Positions 50,926 to 59,323 are shown, numbered from the stretch's first letter. The stretch: 64,000 nucleotides of DNA from Microbacterium sp. CBA3102 (GCF_007954505.1 NZ_CP042412.1:248001-312000), one strand, 5' to 3'. The notes: a model not told the origin generated them from the sequence alone. A program made the numbers and translations.

Positions 50926-52014
50926 TCAGGCTCCGACGCGCACCGACTCCAGCGACGGGTAGTCGGTGTATCCCTCCGCGGTCCGGCCGTAGAACAGCGC
51001 GGGGCGGGGTTCGTTGAGCTCGGAGTCCTGACGCCAGCGCTCGATCAGGTCGGGGTTGGCGATCACCGGACGCCCGGCAGCGACCGCATCGGCGATGCCG
51101 TCGGCGACGAGTGCCTCTGCGGCTTCCCGCGTGGTCTCGATCGCGAAGCCGGTGTTGACGATCAGCGGGGCGCCCGCCGTGCGGCGGATGTGCTGCACGA
51201 GCTCGCCGGCAGGATCGGCGTTGAGCACGTCGATGAAGGCGAGGCCGAGCGGCGCGAGCCCGTCGGCGACGGTCGTGTAGGTCGCGTGCACGTCGGCGTC
51301 GTCCTCTTCCAGCACTCCCTGGATGTTGTGCTGCGGCGAGAGACGGATGCCGGTGCGATCGGCTCCGACGGCGGCAGCGACGGCCGACACGACCTCGATC
51401 GCGAAGCGTGCCCGGTTCTCGGGAGACCCGCCGTACACGTCGTCGCGGACGTTCGACACGGGCGAGAGGAACTCGTGCACCAGGTAGCCGTTGGCACCGT
51501 GCACCTCGACGCCGTCGAAGCCGGCGGCGATCGCGTTACGTGCGGCCTGAGCGAACTGCTCGACGACCTCGGGGATCTCCTCCAGCGTGAGGGCGTGGGC
51601 GATGGGCAGGTCGGCCTTGCCTTCGGGCGTGTGGGTCTGTCCCGGTGCGGCGAGCGCGCTCGGAGCGACGACCCGGGGCTCCCCCGAGATCGCGGGGTGA
51701 CCCACACGACCGCCGTGCATGAGCTGCATCACGATCGTTCCTCCCTCGGCGTGGACCGCCGCGGTGATCGACTTCCACGCCTCGATCTGTGCGGGCGTGA
51801 CGATGCCCGGCTGTCCGGAGTAGGACTTGCCTTCAAGAGCCGGCCAGACACCTTCGGAGATGATCAGTCCCTGTCCTGCGCGCTGCCGGTAGTACTCCGC
51901 CATCGTCGCGGTCGGCACACCGTCGTCATCGGCACGCGTGCGGGTGAGCGGCGCCATGACGACGCGATTGGTCAGCGGGAGGGCGCCGAAGCGGGCGGGT
52001 TCGTAGAGATTCAC
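50926..52014 (-). CDS. alkene reductase (Old Yellow Enzyme family)
   Basis: 362-residue FMN ene-reductase. Motifs: RFGALPLTNRVVMAPLTRTRAD, MQLMHGGRVGHPAISG, FDGVEVHGANGYLVHEFLSPVSNVRDDVYGGSPENRARF (His-x2-Asn active pair), and RPVIANPDLIERW. Reduces C=C bonds next to electron-withdrawing groups. It follows a MarR gene by 37 bases in the same direction, so probably induced by electrophiles via that MarR. Confidence 0.95.
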   Translation of the reverse strand: MNLYEPARFGALPLTNRVVMAPLTRTRADDDGVPTATMAEYYRQRAGQGLIISEGVWPALEGKSYSGQPGIVTPAQIEAWKSITAAVHAEGGTIVMQLMHGGRVGHPAISGEPRVVAPSALAAPGQTHTPEGKADLPIAHALTLEEIPEVVEQFAQAARNAIAAGFDGVEVHGANGYLVHEFLSPVSNVRDDVYGGSPENRARFAIEVVSAVAAAVGADRTGIRLSPQHNIQGVLEEDDADVHATYTTVADGLAPLGLAFIDVLNADPAGELVQHIRRTAGAPLIVNTGFAIETTREAAEALVADGIADAVAAGRPVIANPDLIERWRQDSELNEPRPALFYGRTAEGYTDYPSLESVRVGA

Positions 52015-52051
52015 AGTGGGAGGTAAGGCCCGGAGCGCTCCCCGTATTCCC

Positions 52052-52549
52052 TCAGTTCCCGCCGAGCGCCGCGAGCAGGTCGGCGAAGTGGTCGAGGTCG
52101 GCTGCCGTCCACCTGCGCAGCCGCTCCCCGATGCGCCCCTCGTACTGCGACCGCGCGAGCGCGACCCGCTCCTGGGCGAGGTCGGTGGCCACGAGGACGC
52201 GCGCCCGGCCGTCCTCCGGGTCCGGGATGCTCTCGACGAGTCCCAGCTGTTCGAGCTGGCGCACCTGGCGGCTCACGGCCGACTTGTCGGTCTGCAGGCG
52301 TTCGATGATCGCCCCGGCCGAGGTCGCCTTGCCCGTCGCGATGGAGGTGAGCACCTGGTAGCCGAGGGGCTGCAGGTCGGGGTGCACGGTGGCCGCGGCC
52401 TCACGCCAGCTCACGCGGATCCGTGCGAAGAGACGCCCGAGTTCCTGTTCGACCCGGGTGATGGCGTGATCGATCTCCGCATCCCCCAGCAGTTCCGCGT
52501 CGGCGTCGGATTCGGGGGTCTCGGCGGGGGCGTCGGAGGAGGCGCTCAT
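52052..52549 (-). CDS. MarR-family regulator (paired with alkene reductase)
   Basis: 165 residues. Winged helix at about 62-135: HPDLQPLGYQVLTSIATGKATSAGAIIERLQTDKSAVSRQVRQLEQLGLVE (positions about 52-102), DPEDGRARVLVATD. Clear paralogue of the MarR at 53315-53770. It is upstream of the alkene reductase gene in one operon. An 18-base repeat begins three bases before its start codon. Confidence 0.92.
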   Translation of the reverse strand: MSASSDAPAETPESDADAELLGDAEIDHAITRVEQELGRLFARIRVSWREAAATVHPDLQPLGYQVLTSIATGKATSAGAIIERLQTDKSAVSRQVRQLEQLGLVESIPDPEDGRARVLVATDLAQERVALARSQYEGRIGERLRRWTAADLDHFADLLAALGGN

Positions 52550-52552
52550 GCT

Positions 52553-52570
52553 CGCCAGTGTACGGCGAAG
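52553..52570. repeat. 18-base direct repeat, left copy
   Basis: CGCCAGTGTACGGCGAAG, identical to 53264-53281. It contains a small dyad (CGCC ... GGCG). It lies directly upstream of the MarR start codon at 52549. Confidence 0.85.
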
Positions 52571-52602
52571 GGGGTGGCCAGCTGCTGCGCTACTGTCCCA
52601 CC

Positions 52603-52758
52603 ATGAGCATTGCTCGTCACCTGCGCCGCAGCATCGCAGCAGCGGCCACCGCCGCTGTCACGGCGCTCGCGCGCACCGCGGGCTCGCCCAGTTCCCCATC
52701 ACCGGATGAAGACCCTGCGGACGATGGGCCTGCCGCACCGGTACGTGACGGTCTGTAG
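52603..52758 (+). CDS. 51-residue hypothetical ORF
   Basis: Starts MSIARHLRRSIAAAATAAV and ends in an acidic, proline-rich tail. A basic amphipathic start and short Ala-rich helix suggest membrane contact. The -10 like TACTGT (52591-52596) ends six bases before the ATG, the leaderless layout used by other genes here. No family recognised; it could be chance. Confidence 0.35.
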   Translation: MSIARHLRRSIAAAATAAVTALARTAGSPSSPSPDEDPADDGPAAPVRDGL

Positions 52759-52840
52759 TCACGCCATGAGGGCGACGTCGGTGCCGGTTGAGGACGTTCG
52801 AGGGGCGGAGCGGCCCGGAGGTCAGTGCTACATTCCGTTC

Positions 52841-53023
52841 ATGAGGGTGTGGATTGTGCACTTGGAAGATACTCCTGGCTTCATCGGTGTTTTCGATGTC
52901 GAAGATGACGCGTACGAATTCCAGGACAAATACGCGGCTGATAGCGGACTCCCAGTTCTGCTTACGCCTGTTGCGGTGCCCTATCGGGCCACGGGACTAG
53001 ATGCGGCTCTCTATTCGGAGTAA
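52841..53023 (+). CDS. 60-residue hypothetical protein
   Basis: Sequence begins MRVWIVHLEDTPGFIGVFDV and continues as a small acidic beta-alpha protein (DDAYEFQDKYAADSG). Codon use is less GC-biased than in neighbours. -10 TACATT (52829-52834) ends six bases before the ATG. I do not know a function; it lies in the segment bracketed by 18-base repeats. The stretch 53024-53263 after it holds no gene that I can support. Confidence 0.6.
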   Translation: MRVWIVHLEDTPGFIGVFDVEDDAYEFQDKYAADSGLPVLLTPVAVPYRATGLDAALYSE

Positions 53024-53263
53024 ACACGACAGAGCGCGCAACACGCGTCAAGCGGTGCGTGCGATCACCCTGGATACGCAAGAACGAGCGGCATGGTGTA
53101 GCTCGTGAGCCGGGGTGAGGTCCCCTACTGATGGGTTCGCCGCACCAACGCAGCCAGAATCCGATCCTTCACAAGGTGAAGCTCGCCACGGGCATATCGG
53201 ATCTGGATGTGACCGTCGATGTCGGATACGGGCCGCGAGCCCCCGCCACGGACTGCACGAGAA

Positions 53264-53281
53264 CGCCAGTGTACGGCGAAG
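53264..53281. repeat. 18-base direct repeat, right copy
   Basis: Identical to 52553-52570, 711 bases away, and directly joined to the terminator hairpin of the second MarR gene. Confidence 0.85.
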
Positions 53282-53311
53282 CCCCGCTGTCGATCATGAC
53301 AGCGGGGCTTC
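53278..53311 (-). terminator. terminator hairpin downstream of the MarR/MFS operon
   Basis: GAAGCCCCGCTGT (53278-53290) pairs perfectly with ACAGCGGGGCTTC (53299-53311), 8-base loop, four bases after the MarR stop. Confidence 0.85.
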
Positions 53312-53314
53312 GTC

Positions 53315-53770
53315 TCACACTTCTGCGAGCAGCCGGAAGACCTTGGACGCGGCGCGGATCTCCTCGGGGGTGAGCTCATCGATCACGGCTTGGAGGCGGG
53401 AGCCGTACTCGCGGCGGACCTCCGCGAGCGCCGCACCCGCACCGGCCGTGACCGTCAGCACCCGGAGTCGTCCGTCGCGCTCATCCGGTCGTGACTCCAG
53501 AAGCGCCAGCTCCTCCAGCATCCGCACCTGGCGACTGATGACCGACTTGTCCATCTCGAACCGGTCTGCGAGCTCGTGGGCATTGGCCGTGCCCGCTCGA
53601 TCGATGAACGTCAGCAGCTTGTAGCCGGCGACCTGCAACTCGGGGTGGACCCGAGCGGCAGATTCCTTCCACAGCGACCTGGTCCGCGCGAAGATGAGGT
53701 TCAGATGCGCTTGCAGGTCGCCGAGCGCACTGTCGACATCCGTCGAGGCGACCGCTCCCGGGGACGACAT
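53315..53770 (-). CDS. MarR-family regulator of the MFS efflux operon
   Basis: 151 residues. HPELQVAGYKLLTFIDRAGTANAHELADRFEMDKSVISRQVRMLEELALLE (about 42-93) is the DNA-reading part, then DERDGRLRVLTVT wing. It begins one base after the efflux pump stop, so the regulator is second in the operon. The palindrome on the operon promoter is its probable target. Confidence 0.93.
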   Translation of the reverse strand: MSSPGAVASTDVDSALGDLQAHLNLIFARTRSLWKESAARVHPELQVAGYKLLTFIDRAGTANAHELADRFEMDKSVISRQVRMLEELALLESRPDERDGRLRVLTVTAGAGAALAEVRREYGSRLQAVIDELTPEEIRAASKVFRLLAEV

Positions 53771-53771
53771 G

Positions 53772-55484
53772 TCAGCGCTCCTGGTCCCGATCTTCGCGTT
53801 CGAGCACTCCCACCGAACCGGTCTTCGGAGTCGCGGACTCCCTACCGTCGATCCGGATGGCTCCGGTCGAGAGCGAGGCGCCGACCTCGGCCTCGGAGAC
53901 CTCGATCACCGACTCCTCCGCCTGCTCGAGCATCTGCTCCGCGGCGTTCTTCGTCGACAGCGGCTTGTTCTTGATGAACGCGATGGCGATGATGGCGATC
54001 ACGGCGAGCGGAATCGCGACGATGAAGGCATCGGCGATGCCGTGACCGTAGGCGCTCTCGACGATCGAGCGGATCGTGTCCGGCAGCTGCCCGACCTTCG
54101 GGACGTCACCCGAGGCGAGGTGCTTCAAGGCGTCGACCTCTTCTTGCGAGGTCGGCGTGAAGCCGGCGAGCCCGTCCGTGACGTACGTGCCGACGCTGGT
54201 GGACAGGAGCGAGCCCATCACGGTCACGCCGATGGTGCCCGCGATCGTGCGGAAGAAGTTCACGTTCGACGAGGCGGCCCCCAGCTGCTGCGGGGCGGTG
54301 TCGTTCTGCACGATGAGCGTGAGGTTCTGCATGACCATGCCGAGTCCGGCACCGAGGACGAACATGTACACGGCGACCAGCGGGAACGGGGTGTCGTAGC
54401 GCAGCGTGGACATCAGGCTGACGCCCACGGTCGCCAGGACCGAACCGGTCAGCATCCACCCCTTCCACTTGCCGAACCGGCTCACGAGCTGGCCGATGAT
54501 GATCGACGCGCCCATCTGACCGATGATCATCGGGATGGTCATGAGACCCGACTCGGTGGGCGTGGCGCCCCGAGCGAGCTGGAAGTACTGCGCGAGGAAC
54601 ACCGAGGTGGCGAACATCGAGACGCCGATCGCGATCGACGCGACGACCGACAGCGTGAAGGTGCGATTGCGGAACAGCGACATCGGCACGATCGGTTCCT
54701 TGACGAAGAACTCGACCGTGATGAATGCGGCGATGGCGACGCCGGCCGTGACGGCGAGCATGATGCTGGTCGAGGAGTCCCAGTCGAACTGGTTGCCGCC
54801 CATCGAGACCCAGATGAGCAGGGTCGAGACACCGACCGCGAGCAGCACGATGCCGAAGTAGTCGATCGACACCTTCGAGTCGCGCTGCGGCTTGGGCAGG
54901 TGCAGGGTGAACTGCAGCAGCACGAGGGCCAGGATCGCGAAGGGCACGCCGACGAAGAAGTTGGAGCGCCAGCCCCACACGTCGGTGAGGAGTCCGCCGA
55001 GCAGCGGGCCGCCGATGGTGCCGAGGGCCATGATGCCACCGACGACGCCCATGTACTTGCCGCGCTCACGCGGGGAGATGATGAGAGCCACCGCGATCAT
55101 GACCAGCGACATCAGGCCGCCGACACCGATTCCCTGGACGACGCGGACGGCGATGAGCATGTTCGTGTCGGTCGAGAAGCCGGCGATCACGGTGCCGACG
55201 GTGAAGAGGATGAGGGAGATCTGGACGAGCACCTTGCGGTCGACCAGGTCGGCCAGCTTGCCCCAGATCGGGGTCGAGACCGCGGTCGCCAGCAGGCTCG
55301 CCGTGATCACCCAGGTGTACTGCGACTGCGTGCCGCCGAGGTCGGCGATGATGACCGGCATCGAGGTCGACACGACCGTGCCGGAGAGCACGGCGACGAA
55401 CATGCCGACGACGAGCCCGGAGATCGCGGTGAAGACTTCGCGTGCCGAGCGTGTCTCGGATACTGCGGATGGGGTGTGTGCCAA
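53772..55484 (-). CDS. DHA2-family MFS multidrug efflux pump
   Basis: 570 residues from TTG 55484; 14 helices, plus a 50-residue charged C-terminal tail. Motifs: SGLVVGMFVAVLSGTVVSTSMPVI, GKLADLVDRKVLVQISL (motif A), VRVVQGIGVGGLMSL (motif B), and GRLD-like RFGKWKGWMLTG. The in-frame ATG at 55526 lies inside the -10 box, so it cannot be translated from this promoter; TTG 55484 with CAGGAG nine bases upstream is the better start. Likely drug or fatty-acid export under MarR control. Confidence 0.92.
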   Translation of the reverse strand: MAHTPSAVSETRSAREVFTAISGLVVGMFVAVLSGTVVSTSMPVIIADLGGTQSQYTWVITASLLATAVSTPIWGKLADLVDRKVLVQISLILFTVGTVIAGFSTDTNMLIAVRVVQGIGVGGLMSLVMIAVALIISPRERGKYMGVVGGIMALGTIGGPLLGGLLTDVWGWRSNFFVGVPFAILALVLLQFTLHLPKPQRDSKVSIDYFGIVLLAVGVSTLLIWVSMGGNQFDWDSSTSIMLAVTAGVAIAAFITVEFFVKEPIVPMSLFRNRTFTLSVVASIAIGVSMFATSVFLAQYFQLARGATPTESGLMTIPMIIGQMGASIIIGQLVSRFGKWKGWMLTGSVLATVGVSLMSTLRYDTPFPLVAVYMFVLGAGLGMVMQNLTLIVQNDTAPQQLGAASSNVNFFRTIAGTIGVTVMGSLLSTSVGTYVTDGLAGFTPTSQEEVDALKHLASGDVPKVGQLPDTIRSIVESAYGHGIADAFIVAIPLAVIAIIAIAFIKNKPLSTKNAAEQMLEQAEESVIEVSEAEVGASLSTGAIRIDGRESATPKTGSVGVLEREDRDQER

Positions 55485-55521
55485 GGGGAAATGCTCCTGC
55501 GTAGAAAGTTGATCGAGGTCA

Positions 55522-55559
55522 ACCATACGCCTTTAGTTGCCAAAGTGCAACTAAAGGCG
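55522..55559 (-). promoter_or_regulatory. MarR operator on the efflux promoter
   Basis: Arms CGCCTTTAGTTGC (55528-55540) and GCAACTAAAGGCG (55547-55559) are perfect reverse complements with a six-base spacer. On the minus strand -35 TTGCAC (55545-55550), 17 bases, -10 TATGGT (55522-55527). The palindrome fills the spacer and the -35, so bound MarR would exclude polymerase. Confidence 0.88.
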
Positions 55560-55590
55560 CCGGTGGGGTGGTCGCTGAGAGAATCGATCC

Positions 55591-56346
55591 ATGACCGATT
55601 CCTTCGAGGCACTGATCGAAGCCGGAAGGACCGCCGACGTGACCGGATGGGACTTCGGCTGGCTGGACGGAAGAGCCACCGAGGAGAGACCTCCGTGGGG
55701 CTACGCCCGCCTCCTGTCCGAGCGCCTCGGCGGTGCGTCCGCGTCGCTCGACATCCAGACCGGCGGCGGGGAGGTTCTCGCCGAGGCCACGGCCTTCCCG
55801 CCCGCCGCCGTGGCGACCGAGTCCTGGCCACCGAACGTGCGTCGCGCGACGCGGCTCCTGCATCCCCGTGGTGTGGTGGTCGTCGCGGACCCCGACGAGC
55901 CGCCGCTACCGTTCGGCGATGAAGCCTTCGACCTCGTCACCAGCAGGCACCCGGCGACGATCTGGTGGTCGGAGATCGCACGGGTGCTGACGCCGGGCGG
56001 AACCTACTTCGCACAGCACGTGGGGCCAGCGAGCGCGTTCGAGCTGATCGAGTTCTTCCTGGGCCCCCAGCCGGAAGCGCGCCGCGGACGCCACCCCGAC
56101 GATGAAGCCGACGCCGCGCGGGCTGCGGGGCTCGAGGTCATCGATCTGCGAACCGCGAGGCTTCGCATCGAGATCCACGACGTCGCCGCGGCGGTCTACC
56201 TGCTCCGCAAGGTGATCTGGTGGGTGCCCGGGTTCACGGTCGAGAACAGTCTCGACCGGCTCCGTGACCTGCACGACAGGATCCAGGCCGACGGACCGTT
56301 CGTCGCGCATTCGACCCGTCACCTGATCGAGGCCCGACGCCCGTAG
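55591..56346 (+). CDS. class I SAM-dependent methyltransferase
   Basis: 251 residues. The Rossmann core is seen as SLDIQTGGGEVL (motif I), VVVVADPDEPPLPFGDEAFDLVTSRHP (motifs II-III) and IARVLTPGGTYFAQHVG (post-motif). Substrate unknown. -10 GAGAAT (55579-55584) ends six bases before the ATG. It diverges from the efflux operon and its -35 region abuts the MarR palindrome, so some co-control is possible. Confidence 0.88.
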   Translation: MTDSFEALIEAGRTADVTGWDFGWLDGRATEERPPWGYARLLSERLGGASASLDIQTGGGEVLAEATAFPPAAVATESWPPNVRRATRLLHPRGVVVVADPDEPPLPFGDEAFDLVTSRHPATIWWSEIARVLTPGGTYFAQHVGPASAFELIEFFLGPQPEARRGRHPDDEADAARAAGLEVIDLRTARLRIEIHDVAAAVYLLRKVIWWVPGFTVENSLDRLRDLHDRIQADGPFVAHSTRHLIEARRP

Positions 56347-56389
56347 CGGCGCCCCGGCGCTCGGGGCTCGGGGCTCGCGACTCGACGCC

Positions 56390-57433
56390 TCAGCAGTACA
56401 CGGTCCCCATCGCCTCGCGCACCTCGTCCAACGTCGTTTCCGCCTCCGCATTCGCACGCTCGTTCCCGCGGCGCAGGACCGAGCGCACCAGCTCGCCGTC
56501 TGCCGCAAGACTCCGCCGACGCTCACGCATCGGCGCCAGGAAGTCGTTCACCGCCGCGGCGGTCACGGTCTTCAGCGCGTTGCTTCCCGCGTCACCGACG
56601 TCGTCCGCGAGCTCGGCGGGCGTGACATCCAGGCATAAGGCAGCCGTCGTCAGCAGTGCGGAGACACCGGGACGCGCTTCGGGATCGAACGTGATCCGCC
56701 GTTCCTGATCCGTCCGGGTTCGGCGGATCGCCGCAACGGTCTCCTCCGGTGTCATCGAGAGGGAGATCGCGTTGCCGTAGCTCTTCGACATCTTCCGTCC
56801 GTCCAACCCCGGCACCTCCGGTGTCGCCGTGACGAGCGCATCCGGCACAGGGAAGAGCTCGCCGTAGCGCTCGTTGAACCGTCGGGCGATCACCCGGGTC
56901 ATCTCGACGTGCGGCAGGTTGTCCTTCCCGACCGGAACGAGGTTGCCCTTGCAGAAGAGGATGTCGGCCGCCTGGTGCACCGGATACGTCAGCAGCAGAC
57001 CGCTCAACGCGCGGCCGGACGCCGCGTACTCCGACTTGACCGTCGGGTTCCTGTGCAGTTCCGCCTCTGTGACGAGACTGAGGAACGGCAGCAGCAGCTG
57101 ATTCAGAGCAGGGATCGAGGAGTGCGTGAAGATCGTGGTGCGCTCCGGGTCGATTCCGGCGGCGAGGTAGTCGAGCACGGCACCGTGGACGTTCTCACGG
57201 ACGTTGTCCGTCGTATCGCGGTCGGTGATGACCTGGTAGTCGGCGAGCACGAGAAATGTCTCGACTCCGGCTTGTTGCAGCCGGACGCGCTCCCGTATCG
57301 TCCCGAAGTAGTGGCCCAGGTGCAGCGGTCCGGTCGGCCGCTCCCCCGTGAGCACTCGGAACCGCTCCGGGTGTCGGTCCACGGCGGCCGCGACCTCCGC
57401 CGAGCGCTGCGCCGTTGCAATGAAGGACTCCAT
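56390..57433 (-). CDS. trpS: tryptophanyl-tRNA synthetase (attenuator-controlled, probably auxiliary)
   Basis: Class I synthetase charging tRNA-Trp; 347 residues. HIGH-type motif GPLHLGHYFG (about 36-45), TDRDT, KMSKS motif GRKMSKSYGN (about 205), and C-terminal anticodon-binding helices. ATG 57433 follows SD GGGAG with eight bases between; the in-frame ATG five codons earlier has no such site. It is preceded by a leader peptide with three Trp codons and folding elements, the layout known for the auxiliary, indolmycin-resistant TrpRS of Streptomyces coelicolor. Whether a second trpS exists elsewhere cannot be seen here. Confidence 0.94.
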   Translation of the reverse strand: MESFIATAQRSAEVAAAVDRHPERFRVLTGERPTGPLHLGHYFGTIRERVRLQQAGVETFLVLADYQVITDRDTTDNVRENVHGAVLDYLAAGIDPERTTIFTHSSIPALNQLLLPFLSLVTEAELHRNPTVKSEYAASGRALSGLLLTYPVHQAADILFCKGNLVPVGKDNLPHVEMTRVIARRFNERYGELFPVPDALVTATPEVPGLDGRKMSKSYGNAISLSMTPEETVAAIRRTRTDQERRITFDPEARPGVSALLTTAALCLDVTPAELADDVGDAGSNALKTVTAAAVNDFLAPMRERRRSLAADGELVRSVLRRGNERANAEAETTLDEVREAMGTVYC

Positions 57434-57441
57434 CGGTCTTT

Positions 57442-57458
57442 CTCCCATCGATAGGGAG
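57442..57458 (-). promoter_or_regulatory. hairpin sequestering the trpS ribosome binding site
   Basis: On the minus strand CTCCC (57454-57458) can pair with GGGAG (57442-57446), the trpS Shine-Dalgarno, over a seven-base loop. A further hairpin lies at 57483-57505 (CACG/CGTG with inner CTGC/GCAG). Confidence 0.55.
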
Positions 57459-57510
57459 CCACACGGAGTCCTCGCGTGCTGCCACGAGCTGCCGTGCAGC
57501 CCGTGAACAC

Positions 57511-57559
57511 ACTTCAACCGGCCGCTAGTGCAGCCACCACCATGCCGAGCGGTTGAAGT
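57511..57559 (-). promoter_or_regulatory. attenuator stem enclosing the Trp codons
   Basis: ACTTCAACCG (57550-57559, leader codons 2-5) pairs perfectly with CGGTTGAAGT (57511-57520, just after the leader stop). The loop contains the three Trp codons and the stop. A ribosome stalled at the Trp codons would cover the first arm and free the second. Confidence 0.75.
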
Positions 57560-57563
57560 TCAT
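57525..57563 (-). CDS. trp leader peptide (three consecutive Trp codons)
   Basis: Reads MNFNRSAWWWLH then TAG. The three TGG codons are at 57534-57542. -10 TAGCAT (57571-57576) ends seven bases before the ATG, so the leader is translated leaderlessly as soon as transcription starts. Its only likely role is to sense charged tRNA-Trp for the trpS gene 92 bases downstream. Confidence 0.85.
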   Translation of the reverse strand: MNFNRSAWWWLH

Positions 57564-57669
57564 GGAGTCGATGCTAGCGCGCAGCCTCGTCGTTCGGTCG
57601 ATCCGCGGCCCGCGCATCTCCCGGCGCGCGCTCCGCCCGCGCACCGGAGCGCGGGAGTACCGTGTCAGC

Positions 57670-58560
57670 GTGTCGACGGATTCGCGAAGTGAGCGGGCAG
57701 CCGGATCCGCCGCCGCGCTCGATGCCGCGATCGGTGACATCGATTGGACGATTCCGCCCGTCGGCTCAGTGAGGTCGTGGTTCTCGGCGCCGAGCGGTGA
57801 GCTGGCCGTCGTGTCGCTCGGTGATCCGACGCACCCTCGTGCGGTCCTGGTGCCGGGTGCGACGGGATCCAAAGAGGATTTCGCGCTGATGCTGCCACTT
57901 CTGGCACAGGCCGGATACTTCGTGCAGTCCTTCGACCTTGCCGGCCAGTACGAATCGCATGCCGCCGGCGCGGACCGGGCCTACACGTACGACCTGTTCA
58001 TCGACGACCTCGTCGCGTTCCTCGAAGCAGGCGCCCCGGCCCATCTGCTGGGCTATTCGTTCGCGGGCACGATCGCGCAGTCCGTGGCGATCCGCCGCCC
58101 TGAGCTCGTCCTCTCGCTCGCCCTTCTCACGACTCCCCCGGGCGCCGGCAACGTCTTCGCCACCATGAAGTGGTTGGGTCCGATCGCCCCGATCGCGAGC
58201 CCGCGGCGCGGCGCCGGCCTGATGATCTGGGGCATCGTGACGAACAAGAACCGCGTGCCACCCCGGCGGCTCGAGTTCGTGCGCTCCCGGTTCGCCCTCA
58301 CACGGAGGCGCAGCGTCGACGAGATCATCGGGCTGATGATGGCGACGCCCGACCTGCGCAGCAGCGTGCGCGCACTCCCGGTGCCCAAACTCGTCGTCGC
58401 CGGCGCGCACGACCTGTGGCCGCTGGCCGCCCACCAGAGGTTCGCCCGCGACATCGATGCGGATTTCCGTGCTTATGCGACAGGGCACAGCCCGAGCGAG
58501 ACCACTCCGCACCAGCTGACGGCGGATCTACTCGACCTGTACGCTCGCGCCCGCGGCTGA
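57670..58560 (+). CDS. alpha/beta hydrolase
   Basis: 296 residues. Oxyanion/nucleophile region: LVPGATGSKEDFALMLPLLAQAGYFV, LLGYSFAGTIAQSVA with nucleophile Ser in GYSFAG, acid in VVAGAHDLWPL, terminal His in ATGHSPSETTP. GTG 57670 is chosen because -10 TACCGT (57658-57663) ends six bases before it; the open frame back to 57553 overlaps the trp leader promoter. Substrate unknown. Ends one base from the converging glycosyltransferase gene. Confidence 0.85.
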   Translation: MSTDSRSERAAGSAAALDAAIGDIDWTIPPVGSVRSWFSAPSGELAVVSLGDPTHPRAVLVPGATGSKEDFALMLPLLAQAGYFVQSFDLAGQYESHAAGADRAYTYDLFIDDLVAFLEAGAPAHLLGYSFAGTIAQSVAIRRPELVLSLALLTTPPGAGNVFATMKWLGPIAPIASPRRGAGLMIWGIVTNKNRVPPRRLEFVRSRFALTRRRSVDEIIGLMMATPDLRSSVRALPVPKLVVAGAHDLWPLAAHQRFARDIDADFRAYATGHSPSETTPHQLTADLLDLYARARG

Positions 58561-58561
58561 C

Positions 58562-59323
58562 TCACCGGCCGCGCGCCGACGACTCCTCCCGCCGCCGGGC
58601 CTGCCGTCGCCGATACAGCGGCTCCTGCGGCAGATGCAGCCACACGGTCGGAAGCACGTAGCTCAGCCGACGTCGAAGCGAAGCCCAGTCCTGGAACGGC
58701 CGCGCCGAGACCTCGACGACGAGACGACGATCACGCAGCACGGTCATCCCGGGTCGGATGTGGAACGACAGGTCGAAGTCGTCGTGGATGTTCTGCGGCT
58801 CGCGGTGCACCTCACCGCTCAGGATCCGCCAGGTCTCGGCCCGCATGGCCATGTTTGAGCCGAAGAGGGGCGCGTGTCCGAGCAGCGGAGTGAGGGCGGC
58901 GTACATGCCACCGATGTAGAGGCGTTCTCCCACCCAGTGCACGAGCGGCGTCGAGCCGTAGAAGCGTGGGTCGCCTGTGACGAAGTCGAGATCGTCCCGT
59001 TCGCGGAACGTCCGCTCGATCCGCTCGATCCAGTCCGGTCCGGGGCGGGAATCGGCGTCCAGGCGCGCGATGATGTCGCACGACGCCGCGTCATAGCCGG
59101 CCGACGAGGCGCGAGGGATCCCCTGCACGGGTTCCGACACGACGCGCGCTCCGTGCCGTTCGGCGACCGCAACGGTGTCATCCGTACTGCCGTTGTCGAC
59201 GACGATGACCTCATCGGCTCTGCGCGTCTGCCGCTCCAGGGCGCGGAGACACTGTTCGAGGAGGAGGGCGTCGTTGCGCACCGGGATGACGACGGAGACG
59301 GAACGAGGGAACACGGTCGTCAT
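58562..59323 (-). CDS. family 2 glycosyltransferase
   Basis: 253 residues, GT-A fold. VSVVIPVRNDALLLEQCLRALERQTRRADEVIVVDNGSTDDT is at about 8-50; DxD-type RLDADSRPGPDWIERIE; FGSNMAMRAETWR and DDFDLSFHIRPG acceptor region. ATG 59323 has AGGAGAGCG just before it. No membrane helix is evident; likely acts on a lipid or surface glycan at the inner membrane. Confidence 0.9.
   Translation of the reverse strand: MTTVFPRSVSVVIPVRNDALLLEQCLRALERQTRRADEVIVVDNGSTDDTVAVAERHGARVVSEPVQGIPRASSAGYDAASCDIIARLDADSRPGPDWIERIERTFRERDDLDFVTGDPRFYGSTPLVHWVGERLYIGGMYAALTPLLGHAPLFGSNMAMRAETWRILSGEVHREPQNIHDDFDLSFHIRPGMTVLRDRRLVVEVSARPFQDWASLRRRLSYVLPTVWLHLPQEPLYRRRQARRREESSARGR

Noticed and set aside
53090..53157. 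tRNA-like sequence ending GGGTTCGCCGCACCA
   Set aside because: The 5' GCGGC and 3' GCCGC can pair and a D-arm-like GTAGCTC is present, but there is no T stem partner or proper anticodon arm, and the total is about 60 bases. Not a functional tRNA; at most a chance match.
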